A stretch of DNA of 64,000 bases from Desulfomicrobium escambiense DSM 10707 (GCF_000428825.1 NZ_AUAR01000020.1:1-64000), one strand, 5' to 3'; counted from the first letter of the stretch, positions 1 through 12,836 are shown. Numbers and translations: made by a program. Notes: generated by a model from the sequence alone, not told the origin.

Positions 1-1395
1 GACCACGGCCTGTCCGCCGGCCTGGGCGTCCTGGGCTGCCTTGAGGGCGATCTTCTCGGTCTGGGTGGCGTTGTCGGCGTTCTGGCGGATGTTGGAGCTC
101 ATCTCCTCCATGCTGGACGAGACTTCCTCGACGGACGCCGCCTGCTCGGTGGCGCCCTGGGAGAGCTGCTCGGCCGAGGCGCTCAGCTCCTCGGAGCCCG
201 AGGCCACGTTGTCGGAGGCCGACTGGACTTCACTGACGACCTCGCGCAGCTTGGCGACCATCTCGCGCAGGGCCTGGGCCAGGATGCCCAGTTCGTCCTT
301 CTGGTTGACGTCCACCTCTGCTGTCAGGTCGCCCTGGGCCAGCTTGCGCGCGAAGTCCACGCCCTTCTGCACGGGCACGGTGATGGCCTTGGTCAGGAAC
401 ACCGCCGTGAAGATGCCGATCAGCACGCCCACGGTCAGGCCGCCGATCATGACGGTCGATGCCGTGGACAGGTTCTGCACGGCCTCGTCGGCGATCTTCT
501 GGGTGCCTTCCAGGCCCGCCTCGGCCGTCTGCTGGGCGGCCGCAAGGACATCCTGACCGGACTTGGCCCGCTTGGCGTTGATCTGGTCGAGTTCCTTCCA
601 GTGCTCGCCCAGACTGTTCATGGCCGTCTTGTACTGCATGGCGGCCTCGCGCGTGGCCGCGATCTGCTTGAGGTTGACCTCCTGCCTCGTCACGGTCTTG
701 AGCTTGTCGAACAGCCCTTCCATTTTGGGAAAATTGTCCATGGCGGCTTCGACGAGCTTCAGGTCGCGTGTGGCCTGGGCGCGCCAGACCTTGATGCGGG
801 TGTCGTTGCCGAGGTCGATGATGTCGTTGAGCCAGGTGATCTTGTCGAGGCGCTCCGACAGCTTCTCAGCCGAGGCGCCTTCGGCCATCTCACGTTTCAT
901 GGCCTCGTTCTGGGATTCGAGATAGTCGGCGCAGTTCTTCATGTACAATGCGGCGCCCTGGTCCAGGGCCTTGCGGTCGTTGTGCATCGCCTCGACGACT
1001 TCCACGGTCTGGTCGGACAGGGCGACGTAGGCGGCGACCTCGCCCTTGGCCGTGACGACCTGCTCCTTCAGCTTGACCAGCGAAGGATAGGTCTGCGCGT
1101 GCTTCTCGGCCACGCCCAGGCCCTGCTGCACGGCGGCGAGCTTCTTGCGCCCCTCGTCCAGGAAGGTCTGCTCTTCCGTGAAGGCGTAGCCGCGCCAGGC
1201 GTACATGGCCAGCAGGGACGAACGCTCGATCTCGTTGGCCATGCCAACTTCCGGGACATACTCCTTGGCCAGGCGGATGGAGTCGCCCTCGACGCCCTTC
1301 ATGTTGAACACCGCCATGCCGCCGAGGATGCATGCAATGAGAATCAGAACTCCGAAGCCTCCGCCGATCTTGATTCCCAACTTGATGTTTTTCAT
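1..1395 (-). CDS. Methyl-accepting chemotaxis protein (partial, C-terminus beyond window)
   Basis: Chemoreceptor whose first 465 codons lie in the window; it reads off the left edge without a stop. The start ATG at 1395 has a strong AGGAGG-type ribosome site just upstream. A first membrane helix (about residues 10-29) is followed by a roughly 275-residue, almost entirely helical periplasmic region, then a second membrane helix (about 305-328), a HAMP domain and the start of the signalling domain with its Ser/Ala/Glu-rich adaptation helix. The long helical sensor resembles the helical bimodular (HBM) type rather than the shorter four-helix bundle; that is inferred from length and helicity. It lies 71 bases downstream of the XRE-PAS gene on the same strand and may be co-transcribed with it. 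The kinase-contact hairpin is outside the window. The ligand cannot be told from sequence. Confidence 0.93.
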   Translation of the reverse strand, partial: MKNIKLGIKIGGGFGVLILIACILGGMAVFNMKGVEGDSIRLAKEYVPEVGMANEIERSSLLAMYAWRGYAFTEEQTFLDEGRKKLAAVQQGLGVAEKHAQTYPSLVKLKEQVVTAKGEVAAYVALSDQTVEVVEAMHNDRKALDQGAALYMKNCADYLESQNEAMKREMAEGASAEKLSERLDKITWLNDIIDLGNDTRIKVWRAQATRDLKLVEAAMDNFPKMEGLFDKLKTVTRQEVNLKQIAATREAAMQYKTAMNSLGEHWKELDQINAKRAKSGQDVLAAAQQTAEAGLEGTQKIADEAVQNLSTASTVMIGGLTVGVLIGIFTAVFLTKAITVPVQKGVDFARKLAQGDLTAEVDVNQKDELGILAQALREMVAKLREVVSEVQSASDNVASGSEELSASAEQLSQGATEQAASVEEVSSSMEEMSSNIRQNADNATQTEKIALKAAQDAQAGGQAVV

Positions 1396-1466
1396 TCGTC
1401 CCTCCTTGTGAGTGAAACGGCGGAAATCCGCCAAAATTCTTTCCCTCTGGCCTGTGTATTGCGGTC

Positions 1467-3416
1467 TCATCGCATGTCGCCAGGGACGAGCTCGCGGCTC
1501 TTCCTGGCCTGGATGTCCTCCAGAAATACGTCCCAGCCCCGTACGCCGCCGCGGTCGCCGCGGGCCACCCTGATGGAGCGGGAGGTCCAGGGGGTGGTGC
1601 CGTCCTTGCAGCGGATGCGGCATTCGAAACCCGTGATCTCCTCCCTGGCCAGGATCTGCTCCTGCAGGGCGGCCCAGTCCGAAGGCGAGGCGAAGGCCTC
1701 GGATTCGGAGTGCACGGAGCGCATCATCTGCCTGGCCGAGGCGTAGCCGTGCAGGCGGGCGTAGCGGGCGTTCATGCGCACGAACCGTCCCGCGGCGTCC
1801 ACGGTGCACAGGCCGATGGGCGCGGACTCGTACATGTCCTGGAGCTGCGCGTCGCTGTCCAGGGCGATGCGGGACTGCCGCTTGGCGGTGATGTCGCGCA
1901 CGAAGACGATGACGCCGGTGACCTCGTCGCCGCTCATGTCCCGGATGGGGTAGGCGCTGAATTCGATGGAGCGCACGGACGTCGACGACGTTACCTCCAG
2001 CACCTCGAACTCGTTGCGGCCCGTGCGCAGGGACCTGACCGCAGGGCAGCGTGCGCAGCACTCGCCGAGCTGGTGGAAGGCCTGGTGGCACTTCTTGCCC
2101 ACGGGGTTGAAACCTTCGGCGTACCAGCGGACCATGGTCGGGTTGGCGTAACGCACCGTCATGTCCGGGGCGAGGACGCTGATGCCCTCCTCGATGCTGC
2201 CCAGGAGCGTTTCGAGGAAGGCTTCGTTGGCCAGGATCTGTTCCTCGATGGCCTTGCGCTGGCTCATGTCGTGGTGGGTGCCCGTAATGCGCGTGGCCGC
2301 GCCCGTGGCGCCCTTCTCCATGAGCTTGCCGCGGGAGTGGATCCACTTGTAGGACCCGTCCTTGCACAGCAGGCGGTACTCGAAATCGTAGAACTCGGTT
2401 TCGCCGCGCACGTGCGCCGCCAGCGTGTCCATGGCCGGGCCGCGGTCTTCGGGGTGGAGCATGCGCTCCCACTGGTCGATGGTCAGTTCGAATTCGTTGC
2501 CGGCGTACCCGAGCATGGCCATCCACATGGGCGAGTGCTGCACCCGGCCCGTGGGGATGTCGTAGTCCCAGACCGCGCCGCGCGAGCCTTCCAGGGCGAA
2601 TTTCCAGCGTTCCTCGCTGGCTTCCAGGGCCTGCCTGGCCTGCAGCAGTTCCGTGACTTCGAACTGGAGGTGCACGATCTGGGTCACGGTCCCATCCGCC
2701 GCCAGCACCGGGGCGCTGCGGAGCAGCCAGTGCCGGCCGTCGATGCTGCGGTATGTCCCGTTCTGGATGGTGCGCGTCTTGAGCGCCCGCCAGGCCGTGC
2801 AGTAGGGGTTGGCTTCGGAGCCGTCTGGGCCCAGCTGGCCGCAATTGCCCGTGCCGAGCTGGTGCATGAGGCTCGACGGGTTGTCCGTGACCGGGGTGTT
2901 GGACCAGACGATGCGGAACTGGGTGTCGAGGAGGACCACGGACACGTCCCGCAGGTTCTGGAGGATGGTGCTCTGCACCTTCTGCTGTTCGCGCAGCTGA
3001 CCTTCGAGAACCTGCCGCTGCCGGATCTCGTCGCGCAGCAGCCTGGTCAGCTCTTCGAGTTCGTTCTTGCGCTGGGCCAGACGCTGGGTGGGCGAGTCGG
3101 CGGTCAGTCCGGCCATCACGGACTGAAGGGAGACCAGGGACTCCTGGAAGGCTGCAGGGTTGGAGCGTATCAGGGCGGTGGTGCGCTCCGAGAGCTTCCC
3201 GGCCAGGGCCATGAGCACTTCGGGGTCTTCGCCCAGCAGGCGTGCCAGGGCGTGGATGCGCTCCTCGGTCAGGGGGGCGTTCTCACCGCGTTCGAGCTTG
3301 CTGAGGTAGGAGTGGTGGATGCCGATGCGCTTGGCCACACTGCGGATGGAATAGCCCGAGTGTTTGGCGGACAGCGCCTCCCTGCGCTCTTTGACGTAAC
3401 TTCCTAGGGAGCTCAT
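1467..3416 (-). CDS. XRE-family regulator with four PAS domains
   Basis: Predicted cytoplasmic sensor-regulator of 649 residues. An XRE helix-turn-helix (about residues 3-60, with the motif SYLSKLERGENAP) is followed by a coiled coil (about 110-150) and four PAS domains (about 150-270, 270-390, 395-515 and 518-640). There is no kinase, GGDEF, EAL or sigma-54 domain, so DNA binding is the only visible output. The third PAS holds a cysteine cluster (GECCARCP) and the first also has two cysteines, which could bind metal, a cluster or respond to redox state. The ATG at 3416 is preferred because the helix-turn-helix begins there; an upstream TTG at 3452 would overlap the predicted -35 box. No Shine-Dalgarno sequence precedes the ATG. 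The signal and targets are unknown; shared promoter sequence suggests it controls itself and the divergent kinase genes. Confidence 0.9.
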   Translation of the reverse strand: MSSLGSYVKERREALSAKHSGYSIRSVAKRIGIHHSYLSKLERGENAPLTEERIHALARLLGEDPEVLMALAGKLSERTTALIRSNPAAFQESLVSLQSVMAGLTADSPTQRLAQRKNELEELTRLLRDEIRQRQVLEGQLREQQKVQSTILQNLRDVSVVLLDTQFRIVWSNTPVTDNPSSLMHQLGTGNCGQLGPDGSEANPYCTAWRALKTRTIQNGTYRSIDGRHWLLRSAPVLAADGTVTQIVHLQFEVTELLQARQALEASEERWKFALEGSRGAVWDYDIPTGRVQHSPMWMAMLGYAGNEFELTIDQWERMLHPEDRGPAMDTLAAHVRGETEFYDFEYRLLCKDGSYKWIHSRGKLMEKGATGAATRITGTHHDMSQRKAIEEQILANEAFLETLLGSIEEGISVLAPDMTVRYANPTMVRWYAEGFNPVGKKCHQAFHQLGECCARCPAVRSLRTGRNEFEVLEVTSSTSVRSIEFSAYPIRDMSGDEVTGVIVFVRDITAKRQSRIALDSDAQLQDMYESAPIGLCTVDAAGRFVRMNARYARLHGYASARQMMRSVHSESEAFASPSDWAALQEQILAREEITGFECRIRCKDGTTPWTSRSIRVARGDRGGVRGWDVFLEDIQARKSRELVPGDMR

Positions 3417-3422
3417 GTGTCT

Positions 3423-3452
3423 ATTATGAAGTAGCCATAATTTCCGGTGCAA
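3423..3452 (-). promoter_or_regulatory. Predicted promoter and palindromic operator of the XRE-PAS gene
   Basis: On the minus strand TTGCAC (3447-3452) and CATAAT (3423-3428) are separated by 18 bases. The -10 box is one arm of a perfect palindrome, ATTATG-N7-CATAAT (3423-3441), fitting repression by a dimeric regulator. Transcription would start at about 3416, the A of the start codon. TGGCTAC-N2-CATAAT recurs in the promoter facing the other way. Confidence 0.5.
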
Positions 3453-3654
3453 GCATTATTTCGTCTGACACGCCACGTTTGCAAAAAATAATCAGGACGG
3501 ATGTTGTTTTCAAAAATTCGCATGGTTGAGATGCTGCTGCCGTCATACGCTCTCGTCCGGGCCGAGATCGCCTTGGGCTGAAATTGGTAGCCGGCCTGGG
3601 CCGCAGTGGTCATCGGCGGGTCGACAAAAGTTGTGCTCGCGGAGCAAAATTACA

Positions 3655-3684
3655 TTGACCATGGAAAAGTGGCTACCACATAAT
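3655..3684 (+). promoter_or_regulatory. Predicted promoter of the hybrid kinase operon
   Basis: TTGACC (3655-3660) and CATAAT (3679-3684) with an 18-base spacer that contains TGGCTAC (3670-3676). It matches the divergent XRE-PAS promoter at 20 of 30 aligned positions. The spacer also carries the small palindrome GTGGCTACCAC. Confidence 0.5.
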
Positions 3685-3827
3685 CGTCATCAGGGGCGCC
3701 TGGTGACTGCCGAAGCCGGAACGAGTCCAGGTAGGCCCTCGGACGGGTCTTTTCTGATGGATGGCTTCCCGCCGGCATCCGGAGCATCATGCCAGGGACT
3801 GTAACGCAGCAAAGGACGGACGCGACC

Positions 3828-6676
3828 ATGGAAGGACTGTTCAGGAGCAAGGCGTGCCCCGAGGGCGTCCGCACGAGCGCCGGCCCGTCGCAGCCAGGGA
3901 CCTGCGGCGTTCCCTCTGCGCGTCGGGTCGCGACCGCCCTTTGGCACGAGGTGCAGGGTGCGGCCACGCCGTGGACCAGGGTGCGGCCGCTCAGGGGCCT
4001 GGCGGCGGTCCTGCTGTGCGCGTTTTTTGCAGTCAGTGCCTGGGGCGGGGGGCGTCATGCGCTTCTGATCAGCTCCTACCATCCGGGATTCCCCACGTTC
4101 TTCGACCAGGCCGGCGGACTTCGCGAGGCCCTGGAGCCTGCCGGGGTGGCCCTGGACGTCGAGTTCATGGACACCAAGCGTTTTCCCGTGAGCGAGGCCT
4201 CCGCGCGCTTTCTCGATTCCCTGCGTTTCAAGCTGGCCGCGCTTCCGGCCTACGATGTCGTGGTCACGGCCGACGACGCGGCCCTGCATTTCGTCCTGGA
4301 CCACGGGCGCGAGCTGTTCCCTGGCCTGAACGTGGTCTTCTTCGGGGTCAACGATCAGGACCTCGCTCACGGCCTGAGCGGTTCCCAAGGGTTCACCGGG
4401 ATCATCGAATCCGTGTCCATGGGCGAGACCCTGCAGGACATCCGGTCGCTGCGGCCGGGAGCCCGGGGGGTGCACGCCGTGGTCGACGGTCAGCCCGGGG
4501 GCCGCGGTGACCTGAGGACGTTCCTCTCGCAGCAGGGTCGCATCCGGGACCTCGAACTGCATGTCCTCGACCTGGACACAATGTCCTGGGACGAACTCGG
4601 CAGCAGGCTGTCCGCCGTGCCGAAAAGCGACGCGATCCTGCTGCTCTCGGCCTACAGAGACCGGCAGGGGGAGGGCCGTTCCTTCGAGGACGGCCTCGGG
4701 TTCATCCTGCGGCATGCCGGGGCGCCCGTGTTCCATCTCTGGGAGCACGGGATCGGTCAGGGCATCGTCGGGGGCAAGGTCATCTCCCACCGGGAACAAG
4801 GCCGTCTCGCCGGCGGGCTCGTGCTGCGCATTCTGGGCGGCGAGGCGGCGCGCACCCTTCCGGTCATCGAAGGCGACGACGCCAACAGACAGGTCTTCGA
4901 TCATGCCGCGCTCACGCGCTTCGGCATCGACGAGGCGCTCCTGCCGGATGGGAGCGACGTCCGGGGCCGGCCCGTGTCCCTCATCTCGCGCTACATGCCG
5001 CACATCCTGCTGGCCGGGGCCGTGGTCTGCGTGCTGGTGACCCTGGTCGCGGCCCTGTTGCAGCACGTGTTCCGCCTGCGCAGCGCCAAGGCCAGCCTCA
5101 TGGACAGCGAGGCGCGCTACAAGGCCCTGTTCAATGCCAACGCGGACGGTATCCTGGTGGCCGAAAGGGCCGGAGGGCGCTTTGTTTTCGCCAACCCGGC
5201 GGTGTGCCGGATGTTTGGCTACTCGGAAGGGGAATTCCTCTCCCTGGGCGTGGAGGACATCCACCCGCGCGAGCATCTGGCGGAGGTTTTCGCCAACTTC
5301 GATCAGCAGTCCAGGGGACAAAAGGATCTTGCCGAGGGCTTACCGTGCCTGTGCCGGGATGGGGGAGTCTTCACGGCCGACATCAGGAGCTTTCCCCTTG
5401 AGGTCGACGGGACGCCGTGCCTGGTCGGCCTGTTCCGCGACGTGACCGAGCGCAGCCAGGTGCTCGAAGCCCTGTGCCAGGCCCGGGACGCGGCCGAGGC
5501 GGCCAACCGCAGCAAGTCGGAATTCCTGGCCAACATGAGCCACGAAATCCGCACGCCCCTGAACGGGATCCTCGGCATGCTGCAGCTCCTGGAGGGCCTG
5601 GAACAGTCCGTCGAGCAGCGGCAGTACGTGCAGATGGCGGCGAACTCCGCCCGGCGGCTGACCGGGCTTTTGAGCGACATCCTGGACCTTTCGCGCATCG
5701 AATCCGGCCGGTTGGCCGTCTGCGAACGGCCTTTCGAAGTGCAGGAAGTCTGCGCCTCCATCGAGGAGCTTTTCTCCCAGGCGGCCGACAGGAAGGGCGT
5801 GCGCCTGGAGGTGGTGGCGGCCGCCGGACTGCCCGGCCGGTTGACGGGGGATGTCCTGCGGTTGCGCCAGATTCTCTTCAATCTGGTCGGGAACGCCGTG
5901 AAGTTCACCTCGGACGGGTTCGTGCGCGTGGACATGGAGTCGCTGGGCCAGGACGCGTCCGGGCGGGAGCGGATCCTGTTCTGCGTCGGCGACAGCGGGC
6001 CCGGCATGGACGACGCCTTCCTGTCCAAGGCGTTCGAGCCGTTCGTCCAGGCCGAGAAGGAGTATGTCCGTCAGCACCAGGGCGCCGGGCTCGGTCTGGC
6101 CATCGTCAAGCGCCTGGTGCACATGTTGGGCGGGACCTTGGCCATCGACAACGCTTCGGGTGGCACGACGGTCTGCTTCACTCTGCCCATGGCGGCCGCG
6201 GGAGAGGCCTGTGCGGCGTATGGCGAGGAGGCGCCTCCGGAGCCGGACTCCCTCAGAATCCTGCTGGCCGAGGACGATCAGGTCAGCGTGTTCGCCGCCC
6301 GCCGCCTCCTGGAACGGATCGGCCACGCCGTCGTCTGCGTCGAGAACGGGCGGCAGGCCCTGGATGCCCTGCGCGGCGGGGAGTTCGACGTCGTGATCAT
6401 GGATGTCCAGATGCCGGTCATGGACGGGCTGCAGGCCGCGCGGCTGATCCGGGCCGACGCCGGCCTTGGGTCCATGGCCAGGGTGCCGATCATCGCCATG
6501 ACCGCCTACGCCATGAGCGGCGACCGCGACATATGCCTGGCGGCGGGCATGAACGACTACATCTCCAAGCCGGTGGGCGCCCGCGAGCTGAAGCGGGCGT
6601 TGACCTGCGCGGTCCCGTCCGGGTCGGGACGGAGCGGGTTAGGGGAGCAACGCACAATTGGCGATGAGGGCGCGTC

Positions 6677-6683
<7 letters not shown>
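3828..6683 (+). CDS. Hybrid histidine kinase with periplasmic ABC-substrate-binding-like sensor
   Basis: Membrane hybrid kinase of about 951 residues. The order is: N-terminal membrane helix or signal (about 54-75), a periplasmic domain of some 310 residues resembling the ABC_sub_bind family (begins near HALLISSYHPGFP), a second membrane helix (about 390-412), one PAS (about 427-541), HisKA with the phospho-accepting His in NMSHEIRTPLNG, HATPase_c (NLVGNAVKFT, GLGLAIV) and a receiver with Asp in VIMDVQMPVMDG. Sensing is therefore outside the cell membrane, possibly of a small solute; the ligand is unknown. The start is uncertain: ATG 3828 has AAGGA 11 bases upstream, but ATG 3789 or GTG 3981 (right at the signal peptide) are possible. 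It overlaps the next kinase by 7 bases, so the two are surely co-transcribed. Confidence 0.88.
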
Positions 6684-9925
<3,242 letters not shown>

Positions 9926-9952
9926 GCAGGACATAAACACACAGAGGTTGCA

Positions 9953-10348
9953 ATGCGAATTCTGATTGTCGAGGACGATTTCGTCGGCCGCAAGATCATG
10001 CACAAGCTGCTTATGGAGTACGGGGAATGTGACATCGCCGTGGACGGGGCCGAGGCGGTCAAGGCCTTCGACCTGGCCTGGGAGGCGGGGAACCCCTACG
10101 ACGTCCTGTTCCTGGACATCATGATGCCCAACATGAGCGGCCACGAGGCCCTGAACATCATCAGGAGCAAGGAGAAGGAGCGGGGCGTGCCGCTGTCCAG
10201 GGAGGTCAAGGTGATCATGACCAGCGCCCTGGACGACGTGAAGAACGTGACCCAGTCCTTTTTCCAGGGCGGGGCGTCGGCCTATCTGGTCAAGCCCATC
10301 GAGCGTCGCAAGATCATCGACGAGCTGCGCAAGCTCGAGCTGATCTGA
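9953..10348 (+). CDS. Stand-alone CheY-like response regulator
   Basis: Single receiver domain of 131 residues, start ATG after an AGAGG ribosome site, 27 bases downstream of the PocR kinase. The acidic pocket (LIVEDD), the phospho-accepting Asp (VLFLDIMMPNMSG) and the conserved Lys (LVKPIE) are all present. There is no output domain, so it probably acts by protein contact or as a phosphate shuttle in the relay started by the two hybrid kinases. It converges with cheB across a 9-base gap. Confidence 0.92.
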   Translation: MRILIVEDDFVGRKIMHKLLMEYGECDIAVDGAEAVKAFDLAWEAGNPYDVLFLDIMMPNMSGHEALNIIRSKEKERGVPLSREVKVIMTSALDDVKNVTQSFFQGGASAYLVKPIERRKIIDELRKLELI

Positions 10349-10368
10349 GCCGGGGCGTCAGTCCCGGC
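10349..10368. terminator. Hairpin in the gap between convergent genes
   Basis: GCCGGG (10349-10354) and CCCGGC (10363-10368) flank an 8-base loop between the receiver gene and cheB, overlapping the cheB stop. There is no T run, so termination is only a guess. Confidence 0.3.
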
Positions 10369-11428
10369 AGAGCTGGAGCACCGTCGGCGCGATAAGGTTC
10401 AGGGGCACGACCTTGTCTACGCCGCCCAGCTTGATGGCCTCGCCGGGCATGCCGAAGACGACGCAGGACGCCTCGTCCTGGGCCACGGTCACGGCCCCGG
10501 CCTCGTGCATCTCGAGCATGGCCTTGGCCCCGTCGTCGCCCATGCCGGTCATGATCACGCCCACGGCGTTCTTGCCGGCGTAGCGGGCGGCCGAGCGGAA
10601 GAGCACGTCCACGGACGGACGGTGGCGCGAGACCAGGGGGCCGTCCTTGATCTGGACGTAGTACCGGGCTCCGCTGCGCTTCAGCAGCATGTGCAGGTTG
10701 CCCGGCGCGATGAGGGCCTGGCCGCGCAGCACGGTATCGTTGTCCGCGGCCTCCTTGACCGTGATGTCGCACAGAGTGTTGAGCCGCTGGGAAAAGGCGG
10801 CCGTGAACTTCTCGGGCATGTGCTGCACGATGACGATGCCCGGACAGTCCACGGGCATGGCCTGCAGCAGGGTCAAGAGGGCCTCCGTGCCACCGGTGGA
10901 CGCCCCGACCACCAGGACCTTCTCGGTGGTCTGAACCATGGCCTTGGACGCGGGCTTGGGCAGCATCGCGTCGGCCGTGAGCTTCTGGCTGACCTTGAGG
11001 GTGCGGGGCACGTACTTCTTCACCTTGGCCTTGGCCGCGGCCTTGACCTCGTCGCACAGCATGATCCGTGACTCCTCCATGAACTGCTTGGTGCCGACCT
11101 TGGGCTTCTGGATGACGGACACGGCGCCGTATTCCAGGGCCTTCATGGTCGTTTCGGCATTCTTTTCCGTCAGCGTCGAGCAGATGATGGTCGGGATGGG
11201 GTGCTGGCTCATGATCTTCTTCAGGAAGGTGATGCCGTCCATACGCGGCATCTCCACGTCCAGGGACAGCACGTCCGGAACCTGCTCGCGCATGATCTCG
11301 GCGGCGGCGAAGGGGTCGCCGGCGGCGCCGATGACCTCGATCTCCGGATCCGAGGAATAGATGGAAGTCAGAGTCTGACGGACCAGGGCCGAGTCGTCGA
11401 CGATCAGTATGCGGATTTTCGTGCTCAT
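10358..11428 (-). CDS. cheB: Chemotaxis protein-glutamate methylesterase/deamidase CheB
   Basis: CheB of 356 residues removes methyl groups from chemoreceptor glutamates. An N-terminal receiver (LIVDDS; Asp in [12 protein letters not shown]; Lys in VIQKP) is followed by a linker and the esterase domain with catalytic Ser in VGASTGG, His in VIVQHMPE and Asp in MTGMGDDG. All three catalytic residues are present. The start at 11428 (MSTKIRIL) places the receiver at the N-terminus; the upstream extension in the same frame is not receiver-like. The cheR-like gene lies 93 bases upstream on the same strand. No cheA or cheW is in the window, so this is an adaptation module detached from the core kinase genes. 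Confidence 0.96.
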   Translation of the reverse strand: MSTKIRILIVDDSALVRQTLTSIYSSDPEIEVIGAAGDPFAAAEIMREQVPDVLSLDVEMPRMDGITFLKKIMSQHPIPTIICSTLTEKNAETTMKALEYGAVSVIQKPKVGTKQFMEESRIMLCDEVKAAAKAKVKKYVPRTLKVSQKLTADAMLPKPASKAMVQTTEKVLVVGASTGGTEALLTLLQAMPVDCPGIVIVQHMPEKFTAAFSQRLNTLCDITVKEAADNDTVLRGQALIAPGNLHMLLKRSGARYYVQIKDGPLVSRHRPSVDVLFRSAARYAGKNAVGVIMTGMGDDGAKAMLEMHEAGAVTVAQDEASCVVFGMPGEAIKLGGVDKVVPLNLIAPTVLQLCRD

Positions 11429-11521
11429 GTTCGTGCGCTCCGGAAACGGGTGGGATGGCCTGATTCTGGGCACTATATATGCAGAATCATGGCGAGTAAA
11501 TCGTCAATGGGCGCGAAGGGT

Positions 11522-12184
11522 TCAGACGGCCTGATACAGGGCGTGTCCCAGGTGCCGCAATCCGGGCGCGCGGGACATGCGCACCCCGAGCACCAGAATG
11601 CCGCCCGGGGCCAGGTATCCGCGCAGCCTCTGCGCCAGGGCGGTGGCCAGGGCGGGGTGGAAATGGTGCAGGACTTGGCGGCAGACGATGACATCCATGG
11701 GTTCGCGCAGGGAAAAGGACTCGAAGATGTCCTGGCAGCGGAAGCTGACGCGGTTGCGCACGCCGGGGCGCAACCGGACCAGATCGTCGGGGGCGGTGCG
11801 GCTGCGCAGGAAGTAGCGCTTGGTCAGGGCCACCGGCAGGGAGCTGACCGTGGATGCGGGATAGATCCCCCGCACTGCCTGACCCAGGTTGGCGGGCAGG
11901 AAGTCCGTGCCCAGGATGGAGAACTCAAGGCCCGGCAGCCTGGCCGCTTCCTCCAGCAGGGCGATGCACAGGCTGTAGGCGTCGATGCCGCGGTCGCAGC
12001 CGGCCACAAGGAAAGACGTCAGCGGCTCCCCGTGGCGGTGGTGGTCGGCCACGATTTCGGCCAGGAAATCGAATTGTCGGGTGTCGTGCAGAAACCCGTG
12101 GTCTTTGGACAGGGCGTCGACCAGATAGGGAAGCTCCAGACGCAGGCCCGGACAGAAGGTGTTTTCAGCTGATGACTTCTGCAT
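11522..12184 (-). CDS. CheR-like methyltransferase, short and divergent
   Basis: A 220-residue protein matching the C-terminal SAM-binding half of CheR receptor methyltransferases. Recognisable CheR marks are ILGTDFLPANLGQAVRGIYP, CRQVLHHF and APGGILVLGV. The helical N-terminal domain of standard CheR (about 280 residues in all) is missing. The SAM motif reads AGCDRGIDAYSL where CheR usually has a CSxGEEPYSL pattern, and the usual NV in the CRNVLIYF motif is QV. It may be a methyltransferase with altered specificity, or inactive. It lies just upstream of cheB and diverges from cheD, which supports a chemotaxis role. Start ATG at 12184. Confidence 0.8.
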   Translation of the reverse strand: MQKSSAENTFCPGLRLELPYLVDALSKDHGFLHDTRQFDFLAEIVADHHRHGEPLTSFLVAGCDRGIDAYSLCIALLEEAARLPGLEFSILGTDFLPANLGQAVRGIYPASTVSSLPVALTKRYFLRSRTAPDDLVRLRPGVRNRVSFRCQDIFESFSLREPMDVIVCRQVLHHFHPALATALAQRLRGYLAPGGILVLGVRMSRAPGLRHLGHALYQAV

Positions 12185-12254
12185 TGAGAAAAGTTATTGT
12201 TTGCAAACTGGAACGGCGTTTCCTCAACCTACACCCCAGGACTTCGTGACGGCA

Positions 12255-12815
12255 ATGCACAAGACCGCGAAAAAAAGGATGTCCCTGCCCCCCAAGGACC
12301 TGGAGGGTGTCGAGGACTGCCGGGACATGCCTCACGAGTACCTCCTCGTGGGGCAGGGCGGGGTCTACAAGACTCCGACGGTGGTGCAGACGGTGCTCGG
12401 CTCGTGCGTATCCGTGACCATGTACTGCGCCCGGTACCGGTGGGGAGGGATTTTTCACGCCCTGCTGCCGCGCATCGGTGACTTCTCCAAAACCTCGGCG
12501 CCTGACGAGCGCTTCCGCTACGTGGACTCGTCCATCAAGGAACTGCTGCGGGAATTCGCCAAGGCGGGCATCTATCCGGACAGCCTGGAGTGCAAGGTGT
12601 TCGGCGGGGCCTCGCCCCTGCACCAGAACTGCGACGCCTCGGCCGGCCGGCGCAACGTCGATGCGGCCATGGAGACCCTCGAACGCGAGGGCGTGAGCGT
12701 CAGCGCCTCCAGCGTGGGCGGCAACGTGGGCCGCAAACTCTTCTTCCGCACCGACACGGGCCTGGTCCTGCAGAAACGCTTCCAGGTCAAGGCATGCAAG
12801 GAGTGCGGGCGCTGA
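12255..12815 (+). CDS. cheD: Chemoreceptor glutamine deamidase CheD
   Basis: CheD of 186 residues, which deamidates receptor glutamines. The catalytic Cys is in VLGSCVSVTMY and the catalytic His in GGIFHALLP; the conserved KVFGGAS and the GGNVGRK motif are also seen. Several starts are possible: ATG 12255 is used here, GTG 12246 has AGGA closer, and an upstream frame extends to 12159 across the divergent cheR-like start. It completes a cheB-cheR-cheD adaptation set, transcribed away from cheR. Confidence 0.93.
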   Translation: MHKTAKKRMSLPPKDLEGVEDCRDMPHEYLLVGQGGVYKTPTVVQTVLGSCVSVTMYCARYRWGGIFHALLPRIGDFSKTSAPDERFRYVDSSIKELLREFAKAGIYPDSLECKVFGGASPLHQNCDASAGRRNVDAAMETLEREGVSVSASSVGGNVGRKLFFRTDTGLVLQKRFQVKACKECGR

Positions 12816-12836
12816 AGCCCGCACATCGCCGTTTTC
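12803..12836 (+). terminator. Intrinsic terminator of cheD
   Basis: Perfect 8-bp hairpin GTGCGGGC / GCCCGCAC (12803-12824) whose 6-base loop contains the cheD TGA stop, followed after a few bases by TTTT. It separates cheD from the convergent EAL gene. Confidence 0.55.

Larger units (their letters stand above)
3417..3827. other. Divergent regulatory region without a gene
   Basis: About 410 bases between the XRE-PAS gene and the hybrid kinase genes. The left half is much richer in A and T than the flanking genes. It holds one promoter-like element on each strand and three copies of the core GGCTAC or its complement (near 3431-3437, 3586-3592 and 3670-3676). The short open frames inside it look like chance. 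Confidence 0.7.

Noticed and set aside
601-1746. 381-codon plus-strand open frame at the left end
   Set aside because: It lies opposite the chemoreceptor, whose minus-strand frame has clear membrane, HAMP and signalling parts.
12199-12208. GTTTGCAAAC palindrome shared in part with GTTTGCAAA near 3478
   Set aside because: Too short and simple to claim a common regulator.
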